Shown here: piece after piece, positions 55,757 to 63,689 of the stretch | How the letters are laid out: the number at the start of each line of letters is the position of its first letter | Position numbering within the stretch: the first letter of the stretch is position 1 | Assembly: GCA_910574935.1 (NCBI GenBank) | Contig: CAJTCU010000002.1 | Span: forward strand, 340,901-404,900 | Origin: Oscillospiraceae bacterium | GTDB taxonomy: Bacteria > Bacillota > Clostridia > Oscillospirales > Acutalibacteraceae | DNA: 64,000 bases | Reading direction: 5' to 3' | The notes under the pieces: generated by a model | The model's database searches: none | The model's input: the letters and a program-made list of their open reading frames with translations, nothing else | What the model was told of the DNA's origin: nothing | Program-made: the position numbers and the translations under genes

Positions 55757-56315
55757 TGTTGGCGGCAGCGGCGGAAAGCTGGACCCCAGCGGCACAGCCA
55801 CCAGGGCGCAGGTGGCGCAGATCTTCTACAGCAGCCGGGAACTGCTGGCGAACGGAAGTAGTGGGGACCCCCAGCCGCCTGCTCCCTCTCCCAGCCCGGA
55901 TGTAACGCCCAGCCCCTCGCCTTCTCCCAGCCCGGATGCGCCGAAGATTGAGATTACAGACGAGGTCAGGGATAAGCTCAAGCCCAATCAGGACCCGGAG
56001 AAGATTCTGGATTATGTGTTGAATGGGAAAAACGATGACCCCACTTTCTCCTATGATGGCACGACCGCTAAGTGGGACCCCACACTGCTGGATTCATCGG
56101 ATTGTGCTATCGTCCCAGCGGGGAGTTGGGAAACGGCAAAGGAAGAAGACGGATATTCCGTCTTACTCTACCACCCAGCAGATAAACCTGACAGCCAGAA
56201 AATGCAAGAAATAAAAGCGGCGCTCAACCTGACCCGCCCGGTTTCCCGGACTCCGATGAGGAAGAAGATCAGGAGTACGGCGGCATGGTAATGAATATGT
56301 AGGGGAGGGAGCATC

Positions 56316-57257
56316 ATTAGCGCAACGATCGCGGCGGCACTGAAAAAGATAGCGGTTTCACTCCTGCTGGACAAGCGGAATTGGGACAAGATCGTCTGCC
56401 TGATTCTGGCCTTTTTCGCAATCTTCATACTGCCCGGCGCGGCGGTAGCGTCCTTTTTCAGTCGGGACGATATCGACTTTGCAGCGCCTGGACTGACCGA
56501 AGAAATAATTCAAGACCTTACCCCGGAGGAAGTGGCGGAGCTGCAATTTGTGGAGGATACCGTCAAAGCCCTCCACTCCGCTATGACCGGCAGAACGCCT
56601 GAGCAGATCAAAGCCGCCGAGGTGCTGTACATACTGGCGCTTTCGGAGTATTCCAAAGAGCCTGGGTTTGTTGCAAAGCTGGTGGGGTGTTTCGCGGACG
56701 GTCAGACAGATGAGCAGCTTATTGCCGAGGTCAACGCTGTGTTCGGTACTGACCTTGACCCGGAGGACTTCTCGGCAATCATGAATTACGCCAATCATCA
56801 ACTGGTGGAGGTTGCCAAAGCCCAGCTGGGAAATGTGGGCGGCGAACCCTATTGGAGCTGGTACGGTTTTCCCAGCCGGGTAGAGTGTGTGCGCCCGACA
56901 TTGGACTTCGTCCAAGTCGCCGAGTTTGTCGGCGTTCGCTCCGCGAAGCCGCGCAAACTCTTTGATAGCCATTGTGATTTTTAATTCGCTGTCTGCGGAG
57001 ACTGGGTAGACTGGTTCAAAAACAAAGACCAATGGCTGGAGGGCAGCGCAACCCCGGACTCTGGCTGCATCATTTTCTTTGACTGGCCGGATGAGTACGG
57101 TGTCCAGGACGGCAGTTCCGACCATGTAGGCATCGTGGAAAAGGTCGAAGGAGGCCGGGTGTACACCATTGAGGGAAACTCCGGCGATGCCTGTGAGCGG
57201 AACAGTTACCCCATCGGCAACTACCAGATTTTGGGGTATGGAACGCCAATGTTGTAA
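56316..57257 (+). pseudogene. CHAP-type cell-wall hydrolase of a conjugative element, active site replaced
   Basis: One frame with a single TAA at 56982. N-terminal membrane helix (KIVCLILAFFAIFILPG), a helical region, then GGEPYWSWYGFPSRVE. The expected next segment with the catalytic Cys (WCACFVSW in relatives) is replaced by a double-hairpin element and a stop. The CHAP domain resumes in the same frame: FAVCGDWVDWF, IIFFDWPDEYG, DHVGIVEKVEGGRVYTIEGNSGD. The start appears as ATT after GGGAGGGAGCATC, so the ATG is also lost. Relatives cut peptidoglycan during conjugation. Confidence 0.75.
56901..56960 (+). repeat. double-hairpin element, copy E
   Basis: TTGGAC-TTC-GTCCAA (56901-56915), linker GTCGCC, then GAGTTTG (56922-56928) with CAAACTC (56954-56960), enclosing TTCGC-TCC-GCGAA. 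Confidence 0.85.
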
Positions 57258-57367
57258 AGGATTGGAAGTGATATAATGCCAGATGATAACAAAGCAAGTG
57301 GTACTACCTACTATCCCATCAGGACGTCGGGAGGCAGATGTACTAAAATAATAAGGAGGTTCACGTT

Positions 57368-57535
57368 ATGGAAAACACAAGAACAATGGCCATTCAGATG
57401 CCCGAGGAAACCTATCAGCGGCTGAAAGCCTACCTCAAGCGGCATCAGGTCAAGCAGAAGGATTTCGTCACCCGGCTGGTGGAGCGGGCGATGGAGAAGG
57501 AGGACGGCTCCGCGCCGGAGGGCGGCAATGAGTAG
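57368..57535 (+). CDS. small ribbon-helix-helix-like protein (55 aa)
   Basis: ATG 57368 lies eight bases after AAGGAGG. MAIQMPEETYQRLKAYLKRHQVKQKDFVTRLVERAME fits a ribbon-helix-helix regulator: one strand, then two helices. Common as the last small gene of conjugation modules. May control the Rpn-type gene that follows, or its former element. Confidence 0.7.
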   Translation: MENTRTMAIQMPEETYQRLKAYLKRHQVKQKDFVTRLVERAMEKEDGSAPEGGNE

Positions 57536-57545
57536 GCAAAAACAG

Positions 57546-57574
57546 TTGCTTTTTAGGCCGGATTCGGGTATAAT
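57546..57574 (+). promoter_or_regulatory. promoter of the PD-(D/E)XK gene
   Basis: TTGCTT (57546-57551), 17-base spacer, TATAAT (57569-57574), 25 bases before the GTG start. Confidence 0.7.
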
Positions 57575-57598
57575 ATTTGTAGAGAGAAGGTGGTTCCC

Positions 57599-58468
57599 GT
57601 GAGCGTCAGCATAGAAGATATCAACTTGTCCAATGACCTGGTCTTCTCAGAGGTCATGCGCCAGCCAGAGAATGTCAAGCCGTTTCTGGAGGCGGTGCTT
57701 GAGAAGAAGATTGCGGATATCACCTATATCGAGCGTCAGCAGGACATGAAGGACGGCATCAACCTACACGGTATCCGGCTGGATGTGGCTTTGGCCGACG
57801 CCGATGAAACTCGCTATGACATTGAGATGCAGACCGGCCACGCATATGATTTGGAGCGGCGTATCCGATTCTACCAGAGCAGCATTGACCGCAGGACGCT
57901 GGAACCTGCTGAGAGCTACCGGCAGCTCAAAGAAAGTTACATTATTTTCATCTGCACGGACGACTACTATGGCCGGGGACTGGCGCTTTATAAGCGCAAG
58001 AGCGTTATCGAGGGCGCTGAGGACCTGACGTACAAAGACGGCTCTCATGCCTACATTCTGAATGCCGCGTTTACGGTTAGGAACATGAGCGAACCGGCGC
58101 TGGAGTTTCTGCGGTATGTCAACGCGAGGTATCGAAAGCTGGCAATTGACATTTCAGGCTCGAAGTATTTATCGCAAATAGACCGGGCGGTGGAGGACAT
58201 AAAAGCCGACAAAGGAAAGGTGGAGAGATTTATGACCCTGGCGGCGAAGCTGAAAGATGTGCGGATCGACGCGCGTAGGGAAGGGTTTGAGGAAGGTATA
58301 AAAAAAGGTATAGAAAAAGGCCGCGTAGCTGGGCGGGCTGAAGGCGAGCGTAGTGCAATGGTTGGCCTGATCAAACGGATGCTGGAGCGGCATAAATCTC
58401 TGGAAGAAATTGCCGATATTTGTGCCCTGGATCTGGATGAAGTCAAAAAAATCGCGGAGGGTGAGTAG
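57599..58468 (+). CDS. PD-(D/E)XK nuclease-family transposase-like (Rpn family) protein
   Basis: 289 residues from GTG 57599, eight bases after AGAAGG; another GTG lies three codons up. NDLVFSEVMRQPENVKPFLEAVLEKKI, then the nuclease core GIRLDVALADADETRYDIEMQ (Asp, then Glu-X-Gln in place of E-X-K), HAYDLERRIRFYQSSID, and ESYIIFICTDDYYGRGLALYK. The Lys-rich EGIKKGIEKGRVAGRAEGER tail is family-typical. Rpn proteins nick DNA and promote recA-independent recombination; some act in phage defence. Own promoter. Confidence 0.88.
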   Translation: MSVSIEDINLSNDLVFSEVMRQPENVKPFLEAVLEKKIADITYIERQQDMKDGINLHGIRLDVALADADETRYDIEMQTGHAYDLERRIRFYQSSIDRRTLEPAESYRQLKESYIIFICTDDYYGRGLALYKRKSVIEGAEDLTYKDGSHAYILNAAFTVRNMSEPALEFLRYVNARYRKLAIDISGSKYLSQIDRAVEDIKADKGKVERFMTLAAKLKDVRIDARREGFEEGIKKGIEKGRVAGRAEGERSAMVGLIKRMLERHKSLEEIADICALDLDEVKKIAEGE

Positions 58469-58548
58469 GCGTCGACCCCTGCGAAACTGTTCCTCAAAAG
58501 TGGCATCTTTTTTGTAATAGTTGTTTTTACAGTTTCTCAATGGGACGT

Positions 58549-58680
58549 AAAGCCGCATAAATACTGGCTTTTTTGAGAATGAAAAGCCCGCAGGCATCTT
58601 TTTTGTATGGTCGTCCCAGGACATTGGCACATAGCCAAGTCTACAATCCCTAGAAACTGTACGGTTTCTGGGGATTTTGC
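58549..58680 (+). ncRNA. repeated RNA-like element, copy 2, with terminator
   Basis: Core GCCGCATAAATACTGGCTTT, then CCGCAGGCATCTTTTTTGTATGG, matches copy 1. Arms AATCCCTAGAAAC (58645-58657) and GTTTCTGGGGATT (58664-58676) form a 13-pair terminator-like hairpin followed by TTGC. Bases 58500-58535 carry another ACTGT/ACAGT dyad. Confidence 0.5.
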
Positions 58681-58756
58681 TTTTGCCCGGGCATATTCCC
58701 CGGGCGGCCTGTCTGGCCAAACAGCCCAGACGATTATACTTTGGAGGATGGATACC

Positions 58757-59347
58757 ATGAAAGTAATGCATACCATGAAGAAACCCCTTGCGGCCCTTTT
58801 AGCGGTACTGTTCACGCTGGCTTTTGCGGCGTGCGGCAGTGGCGGCAAGCCGGACTCCGGCTCTGAGGGGGAAATAGGCAGCGCTCTGGAGCTGCTCACC
58901 ACCGTGTGGGCCAGCTATGGAGAAGAGGAACGCTTTGCCGCTGCGGGTGGCGATATGTCCGAGGAAAACATGACCATGGACGGCCCCGGCAAGTTCAGCC
59001 TCAGCGATGCCGCCGCGTTGGATACCACATTGGGATTCCCTGAGGATGCTGTGGACAAAATTGACGAGGCGGCCTCCCTGATGCACATGATGAACGCCAA
59101 CACCTTTACCTGCGGCGTGTATCATGTCAAAAACGCCGGGGACCTGTCGGATGTTTCCACCGCCCTGAAGAACAACATCCTGCAACGGCAATGGATGTGC
59201 GGCTTCCCGGACCGGCTGGTGATCATGCAGGCCGGCGGCTATGTGGTGGCCTTCTTTGGCGAAGAGGGAATCACGGGCACCTTCCGGGAAAAACTGGCGG
59301 CCGCGTACCCCGCCGTGGAAACCGTGTGCGATGAGCCCGTGGCGTAA
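58757..59347 (+). CDS. lipoprotein, DUF4358-like
   Basis: 196 residues from ATG 58757, nine bases after TTGGAGG. Lipobox LAFAAC (Cys ~24). The body has SDAAALDTTLGFPEDAVDKIDEAASLMHMMNANTFTCGVYHVK and ends with TFREKLAAAYP, the DUF4358 style. First gene of an operon with MBOAT and DHHW proteins. Acts on the outer face of the membrane; function unknown, probably linked to surface polymer acylation. Confidence 0.75.
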   Translation: MKVMHTMKKPLAALLAVLFTLAFAACGSGGKPDSGSEGEIGSALELLTTVWASYGEEERFAAAGGDMSEENMTMDGPGKFSLSDAAALDTTLGFPEDAVDKIDEAASLMHMMNANTFTCGVYHVKNAGDLSDVSTALKNNILQRQWMCGFPDRLVIMQAGGYVVAFFGEEGITGTFREKLAAAYPAVETVCDEPVA

Positions 59348-59378
59348 CCGGCGGCAGGACAATGGTAAAGGCTAAGCA

Positions 59379-60779
59379 ATGTTATTTTCCAGCATAATCT
59401 TTCTGTTTTACTTTCTGCCCGTCGTGGTGGCCCTGTACTTTGCTGCGCCCCAGCGCTTGAAGAACAGCGTGCTGCTTGTGGCCAGCCTCTTTTTCTATGG
59501 CTGGGGCGAGCCCAGATACCTGGCCTTTATGCTCCTCTCCATCACCCAGGGGTATATTTTTGGGCTCTTGATCGAAAAACACCGGGAAAAAGGCCGCTCC
59601 AAAGCCCTCCTGGCGGTTTCTGTCCTCTTCAGCCTGCTATTGCTGGGGTACTGCAAGTACGCGGATTTCTTCATCAGCAATTTCAACCGGGTAACAGGGT
59701 TGTCCCTCCCGCTGCTTAAAATTGCGCTGCCGGTAGGCATCAGCTTTTATACCTTTCAAGTGATCAGCTACACGGTGGACGTATACCGGGGCATGGTGCC
59801 CGCACAGCGGAACTATGTGGACCTGGCGGTCTATATAGCGATGTTTCCCCAGCTGGTGGCAGGGCCTATTGTCCGGTACGCGGACATAGCCGGCCAGCTG
59901 CGGAGCAGAGCCCACAGCCTTAGCGGGGCCGCAAGGGGCGTCCGGCGGTTTACCATCGGTTTATCTAAAAAAGTACTGGTGGCCAACCAACTGGGGGCTC
60001 TGGTGTCCGCCTTTAAAGAATCTGCGGAACCCTCTGTCCTGTTCTACTGGCTGTACGCCGCCGCCTATATGCTGCATATTTATTTCGACTTCTCCGGCTA
60101 CAGCGATATGGCCATTGGCCTGGGGGATGTGTTTGGTTTCCGGTTCCCGGAAAACTTTAACTATCCCTATATTTCCCGCAGCATCACGGAATTCTGGCGA
60201 AGATGGCACATCTCGCTGGGGGCCTGGTTCCGGGACTATCTCTACATCCCTTTGGGCGGCAACCGGGTGGGCAAGCCCCGCCGGCTGTTCAATATAGCGG
60301 TGGTGTGGGCGGCAACCGGGCTTTGGCACGGCGCGGCGTGGAATTTTGCCCTTTGGGGCCTGCTGTTTGCGGCCCTGCTGACGCTGGAAAAGCTGTGGCT
60401 GGCCGGGTGGCTGAACCGGCACAGGGGTGTCAGCCACCTGTATGTGCTGTTTCTGGTCATGGTTAGTTTTGTGATCTTTGACGCGGAAAGCGTGGCGGCG
60501 GCGTTCTCCCATATCACCGCCATGTTCGGGGGCCGGGCCCTGCCGGCCCTTACAGTGGAAAGCGTCTATTACCTGAAAAGCTATCTGGTCATTTTGGCCC
60601 TGGCTCTGATAGGCGCGACCCCACTGCCCAAAAAGCTGGCGCTTTTGGCAGAGAAAGGCAGGTATACCCGCGCGGCCTGCCATATAGCAGAGCCGGTGGC
60701 CTGTCTGGCGCTGTTAACGGTGTGCACCGCCTATCTCATAGACGGTTCCTTTAATCCCTTCTTATATTTTAGATTTTAG
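59379..60779 (+). CDS. MBOAT-family O-acyltransferase (AlgI/DltB-like)
   Basis: 466 residues, about eleven membrane helices. Family motifs: LLFYGWGEPRY-like start, YTFQVISYTVDVYRG, LVAGPIVRYADI, YFDFSGYSDMAIGLGDVFGF, NYPYISRSITEFWRRWHISLGAWFRDYLYIPLGG, and the catalytic-His segment ATGLWHGAAWNFALWG. Passes acyl groups across the membrane onto an extracellular polymer with its DHHW partner. Polymer not identified. Starts 31 bases after the lipoprotein gene. Confidence 0.93.
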   Translation: MLFSSIIFLFYFLPVVVALYFAAPQRLKNSVLLVASLFFYGWGEPRYLAFMLLSITQGYIFGLLIEKHREKGRSKALLAVSVLFSLLLLGYCKYADFFISNFNRVTGLSLPLLKIALPVGISFYTFQVISYTVDVYRGMVPAQRNYVDLAVYIAMFPQLVAGPIVRYADIAGQLRSRAHSLSGAARGVRRFTIGLSKKVLVANQLGALVSAFKESAEPSVLFYWLYAAAYMLHIYFDFSGYSDMAIGLGDVFGFRFPENFNYPYISRSITEFWRRWHISLGAWFRDYLYIPLGGNRVGKPRRLFNIAVVWAATGLWHGAAWNFALWGLLFAALLTLEKLWLAGWLNRHRGVSHLYVLFLVMVSFVIFDAESVAAAFSHITAMFGGRALPALTVESVYYLKSYLVILALALIGATPLPKKLALLAEKGRYTRAACHIAEPVACLALLTVCTAYLIDGSFNPFLYFRF

Positions 60780-60789
60780 GAGCGATGGT

Positions 60790-61890
60790 ATGCCGGAAAA
60801 ATGGAAGGATATGGCTCTTGTGGCCCTCACCTGCCTCTTCTTATATGGCTTTTTGCTGTGGGCTGTCCTCAAGCCTGTGGACACCCAGTCGGCCAGTGAG
60901 CGCCGGCCTCTGGCAACCCCGCCGGCTGCCAGCTGGGACGCCGTAATTTCGGGGGCCTTTATGGCAGACTTTGAGGAATGCGCGCTGGATCAGTTCCCCC
61001 TGCGGGACAAGTTTCGCACGGTGAAGGCTCTCACCGCCCTGTACGCTTTCAGGCAGAAGGACAACAACGGGGTCTACCTACAGGACGGCTACATCTCCAA
61101 GCTGGATTACCCCCTTGACCTGCCGTCTGTAGACTACGCGGCGTCGCGGTTCCGGTATGTTTACAAGCAGTATCTGGCGGACAAAGACGTAGCGGTTTAC
61201 CTGTCCGTCATCCCGGACAAGAACTGTTATATGGCGGAGAAACACGGCGCTCCAGCCCTTGACCATGCCGATCTGGTGGCCGCCCTGCGGGCCCGTCTGG
61301 ATTTTGCCCAGTATATTGATCTCTTCCCCTTTTTAGAGTTATCGGACTATTACCGCACAGACAGCCATTGGCGGCAGGAAAATATAACCGATGCCGCCCA
61401 GTACCTTGCCCGTCAGATGGGGGCCGCCCTGTCAGGCGACTATCCCCGCCATCTGGCCAACACCCCCTTTTATGGGGTATACTATGGGCAAGCGGCCCTG
61501 CCCCTGCCAGGGGAGGAGCTGTACTACCTAAGCCACGCCGCCCTAGAGGACTGCCGGGTCTATGACTATGAAACAGGCACTGATATCCCCCTTTACGACC
61601 CAGGGCAGGCCGCGGGCCGCGACCCCTATGCCTTTTTTCTGGCGGGGCCCAAATCGCTGCTGAAGATTGAAAATCCTCACGCCGCCCCTGGGAAGGAGCT
61701 GGTCCTCTTCCGGGACTCCTTCGGAAGCAGCATAGCGCCCCTGTTGGCAGAGGGCTACGCCTCCATCACTCTGGTGGATATCCGCTATATATCCCCCTTG
61801 ATGCTGGACCAGTTTATCTCCTTTACCGATCAGGACGTGCTGTTCCTTTACAGCACGTCTGTCCTTAATAACAGCGAAACCATCAAGTGA
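60790..61890 (+). CDS. DHHW/AlgJ-like acetylation protein
   Basis: 366 residues. N-terminal membrane anchor (~8-28), then ASERRPLATPP and FEECALDQFPLRDKFR, and the SGNH-type catalytic set: DSHWRQ (~194-199, Asp/His) and LFRDSFGSSIAPLL (nucleophile Ser). Members are partners of AlgI-type MBOAT proteins in polysaccharide O-acetylation. Starts 10 bases after the MBOAT stop. Confidence 0.88.
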   Translation: MPEKWKDMALVALTCLFLYGFLLWAVLKPVDTQSASERRPLATPPAASWDAVISGAFMADFEECALDQFPLRDKFRTVKALTALYAFRQKDNNGVYLQDGYISKLDYPLDLPSVDYAASRFRYVYKQYLADKDVAVYLSVIPDKNCYMAEKHGAPALDHADLVAALRARLDFAQYIDLFPFLELSDYYRTDSHWRQENITDAAQYLARQMGAALSGDYPRHLANTPFYGVYYGQAALPLPGEELYYLSHAALEDCRVYDYETGTDIPLYDPGQAAGRDPYAFFLAGPKSLLKIENPHAAPGKELVLFRDSFGSSIAPLLAEGYASITLVDIRYISPLMLDQFISFTDQDVLFLYSTSVLNNSETIK

Positions 61891-61906
61891 CCAGGCAACC
61901 CAAAAA

Positions 61907-61939
61907 GGGTGCGGCATAGAAGATGCCGCGCCCTTTTTT
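61907..61939 (+). terminator. terminator of the acylation operon
   Basis: GGGTGCGGCAT (61907-61917) pairs with ATGCCGCGCCC (61923-61933), one wobble pair, followed by six T. Confidence 0.9.
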
Positions 61940-61948
61940 CATGGCCCC

Positions 61949-62158
61949 ATGCCGGGGCTGGGCTATGAGGAGGAATTGCGGGTCAAGAACGCCCGTCTGG
62001 TGGAGCTGGATATGGAGCTGAACATGGACAGCAGGGAGCAGTCCCGTCCAGAAGCGGCGATTGCCAAGCGCGAAAGGCCCTCGGTGCTGGAAGGGCTGAA
62101 ACGCCCGCTCCCGCCCCGCAGCATGGAAAAGAAACCCAAACAACAGGAGGCAAGATAA
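61949..62158 (+). pseudogene. C-terminal remnant of a conjugative-element helicase/methylase
   Basis: GLGYEEELRVKNARLVELDMELNMD and KRERPSVLEGLKRPLPP match, from memory, the end of the giant helicase-methylase proteins of Clostridia integrative elements. There is no ribosome site; it begins right after the operon terminator. Followed without a gap by DUF3848. Confidence 0.55.
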
Positions 62159-62161
62159 TAT

Positions 62162-63048
62162 AAACAGCAACGAAAGGAATACGACCCTTTATGAGAAGAT
62201 GGCCGCTGAACAGGATACCTTCCGGGATTGGCTGAAAAGCCAGTCTCCAGAGGAGGTCTTAAACCACGCCTATGAGTACACTGTCCGGGAGGACATTGTG
62301 ATGGCGATGGAGGTATTGGAGCTGACAGACGCCCAGGCCCAGGCGCTTTCTGGATTCCCCCTCCCCGCTGGCTGATGTGTACCGGCATTTTGAAAAACTG
62401 GAAACCAGCTATATGGATGTGATCCGGGACAGCATTGAGGAACGGGCCAATGAGATGTGCAAGAAAAAAGAGGAACAGAAAGCCGCCCCGGTCTATCCCC
62501 ACTCCGCCGCCTATGCGTCCGAACATGGGGAGATGGCGCAGTACCGCGCCTCCCTGCAAGCCAGTCTTGCCTGCAAAGAAGCCACCCGGCAGGCCATCAG
62601 CGCCCACTATGGGGATAACCGCCTGAATACCGAGGCCGCTGTCAAAGAGGTGCTGGAACAGTTCGGGCCGGAGCGTATGCAGTACATCCTTGCCAATACG
62701 GTGCTGAAAAAGGAGCATGACGGGCGCATCTCCCGCGATAACAAAGCCTGGGCGAAAACAATCCCCATGCCGGAGGATGGCGGCGCTCCCCGCCACAGCT
62801 ATGCCCTGGTGGTGGATAAGGTCAACCCCGGCCTGACCGACCTGTTTTTGAAACAGGCGCGGAAAGTCCTTCAAGCCCCGGAGAAAGGCTCCGTTCTGGA
62901 AAAACTCAAACAGGAGCCGCCGGAACGCAAACCTGCCGCCCCCCTATTCCATTACCATCAGACGGGGATACCGCAGGACCAGATTGAAAGCGGACGGGGG
63001 TTTCATCTACACCATAAAACCGGAACTGCATGGCGTCGGAAAGAGTAG
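62162..63048 (+). pseudogene. DUF3848-DUF3849 protein with a one-base frameshift and replaced C-terminus
   Basis: First part: YEKMAAEQDTFRDWLKSQSPEEVLNHAYEYTVREDIVMAMEVLELTDAQAQAL. One extra T in GCGCTTTCTGG near 62347 shifts the frame to a stop. In the other frame ADVYRHFEKLETSYMDVIRDSIEERANEMC continues, then DUF3849: YPHSAAYASEHGEMAQYRASLQASLACKEATRQAI, RISRDNKAWAKTIPMPEDG. The last ~15 residues come from an IS3 junction. Decayed remnant. Confidence 0.75.
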
Positions 63049-63627
63049 GGCACATTTCATCAGCCGGTGAACGTGGTCCCGGGAGCAGGGAATCGCGGGC
63101 TTTATCATATGGTAAAGCCCATCCAGGCCTAGGGCTGGGTATGCCTCGTGCAGTCTGACAAGCTTTCTAGCCAGATCCTGATTGCGTTGTTTCTGCCGGC
63201 TTATGCCGCGATTTTTCCACGCGTAATATTCTCCCCGAGAAACCTCCAAAATCCGGCATAACGCATCCACACAAAACTCCCGGGCATCCCTTTGGATAAA
63301 TCGGTATTTTTCTTCTATGGTTTTGAAAGTGCGCCTACAGATTTTTTAGGGTCTCTACCACCTCATCCTTCTCTGACACCTGCTTACAAAGCAAACGCAC
63401 TTCCGCCTCCAGCTCCCGGGCCCGTTTTGCTTCCCGGTTCTGCCGGTCCGCTTGGCCGGGGAACGGCTCTCCCGCCGCCTTTAGCCAATGATGCAGCGTG
63501 TCTATGCAAATTCCCAGTTCTGCTGCTACCTCCTTGCTGAGCCGCCCTTGCTCGATCACCAACCGGATGGCTCCTTCTTCGAATTTTTCATCGTATTTCG
63601 CGGTGCAATCCCTTTTTTGTTTCCCAT
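63049..63627 (-). pseudogene. truncated IS3-family element (orfA and 5' part of orfB)
   Basis: OrfA-like frame to 63335: TAKYDEKFEEGAIRLVIEQGRLSKEVAAELGICIDTLHHWLKAAGE and a coiled tail. Its first codons are out of frame with a nearby ATG (63627), perhaps through slippage in an A-run. OrfB begins FIQRDAREFCVDALCRILEVSRGEYYAWKNRG and breaks at DHVHRLM, so the DDE domain is gone. Not the same IS as the one at 47128. Confidence 0.7.
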
Positions 63628-63689
63628 CTTGTTTTTCTTCTTTTCTTTACCATTATACCGAATCCTTTTCTCTCTTTCAAGATGGGAGG

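Larger units (their letters stand above)
55540..56291 (+). pseudogene. SLH-protein fragment fused to a conjugation-gene tail
   Basis: First piece: EGLFSGTSATTFAPNEAMTRGMFVAVLGNK, an SLH domain that stops at 55659. After a ~100-base interruption containing a double-hairpin element, the last SLH segment resumes: GGKLDPSGTATRAQVAQIFYSSRELL, then a Pro/Ser linker and FSYDGTTAKWDPTLLDSSDCAIV. Near 56225 another frame shows GFPDSDEEEDQEYGGMVMNM, like the end of a conjugation protein before the CHAP gene. The parts come from different genes. Confidence 0.65.

Noticed and set aside
56358-57125. 255-codon minus frame opposite the CHAP pseudogene
   Set aside because: The plus strand carries recognisable CHAP sequence; this frame has none.
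59961-60683. 240-codon minus frame opposite the MBOAT gene
   Set aside because: Gln/His/Pro-rich shadow of a clear membrane acyltransferase gene.
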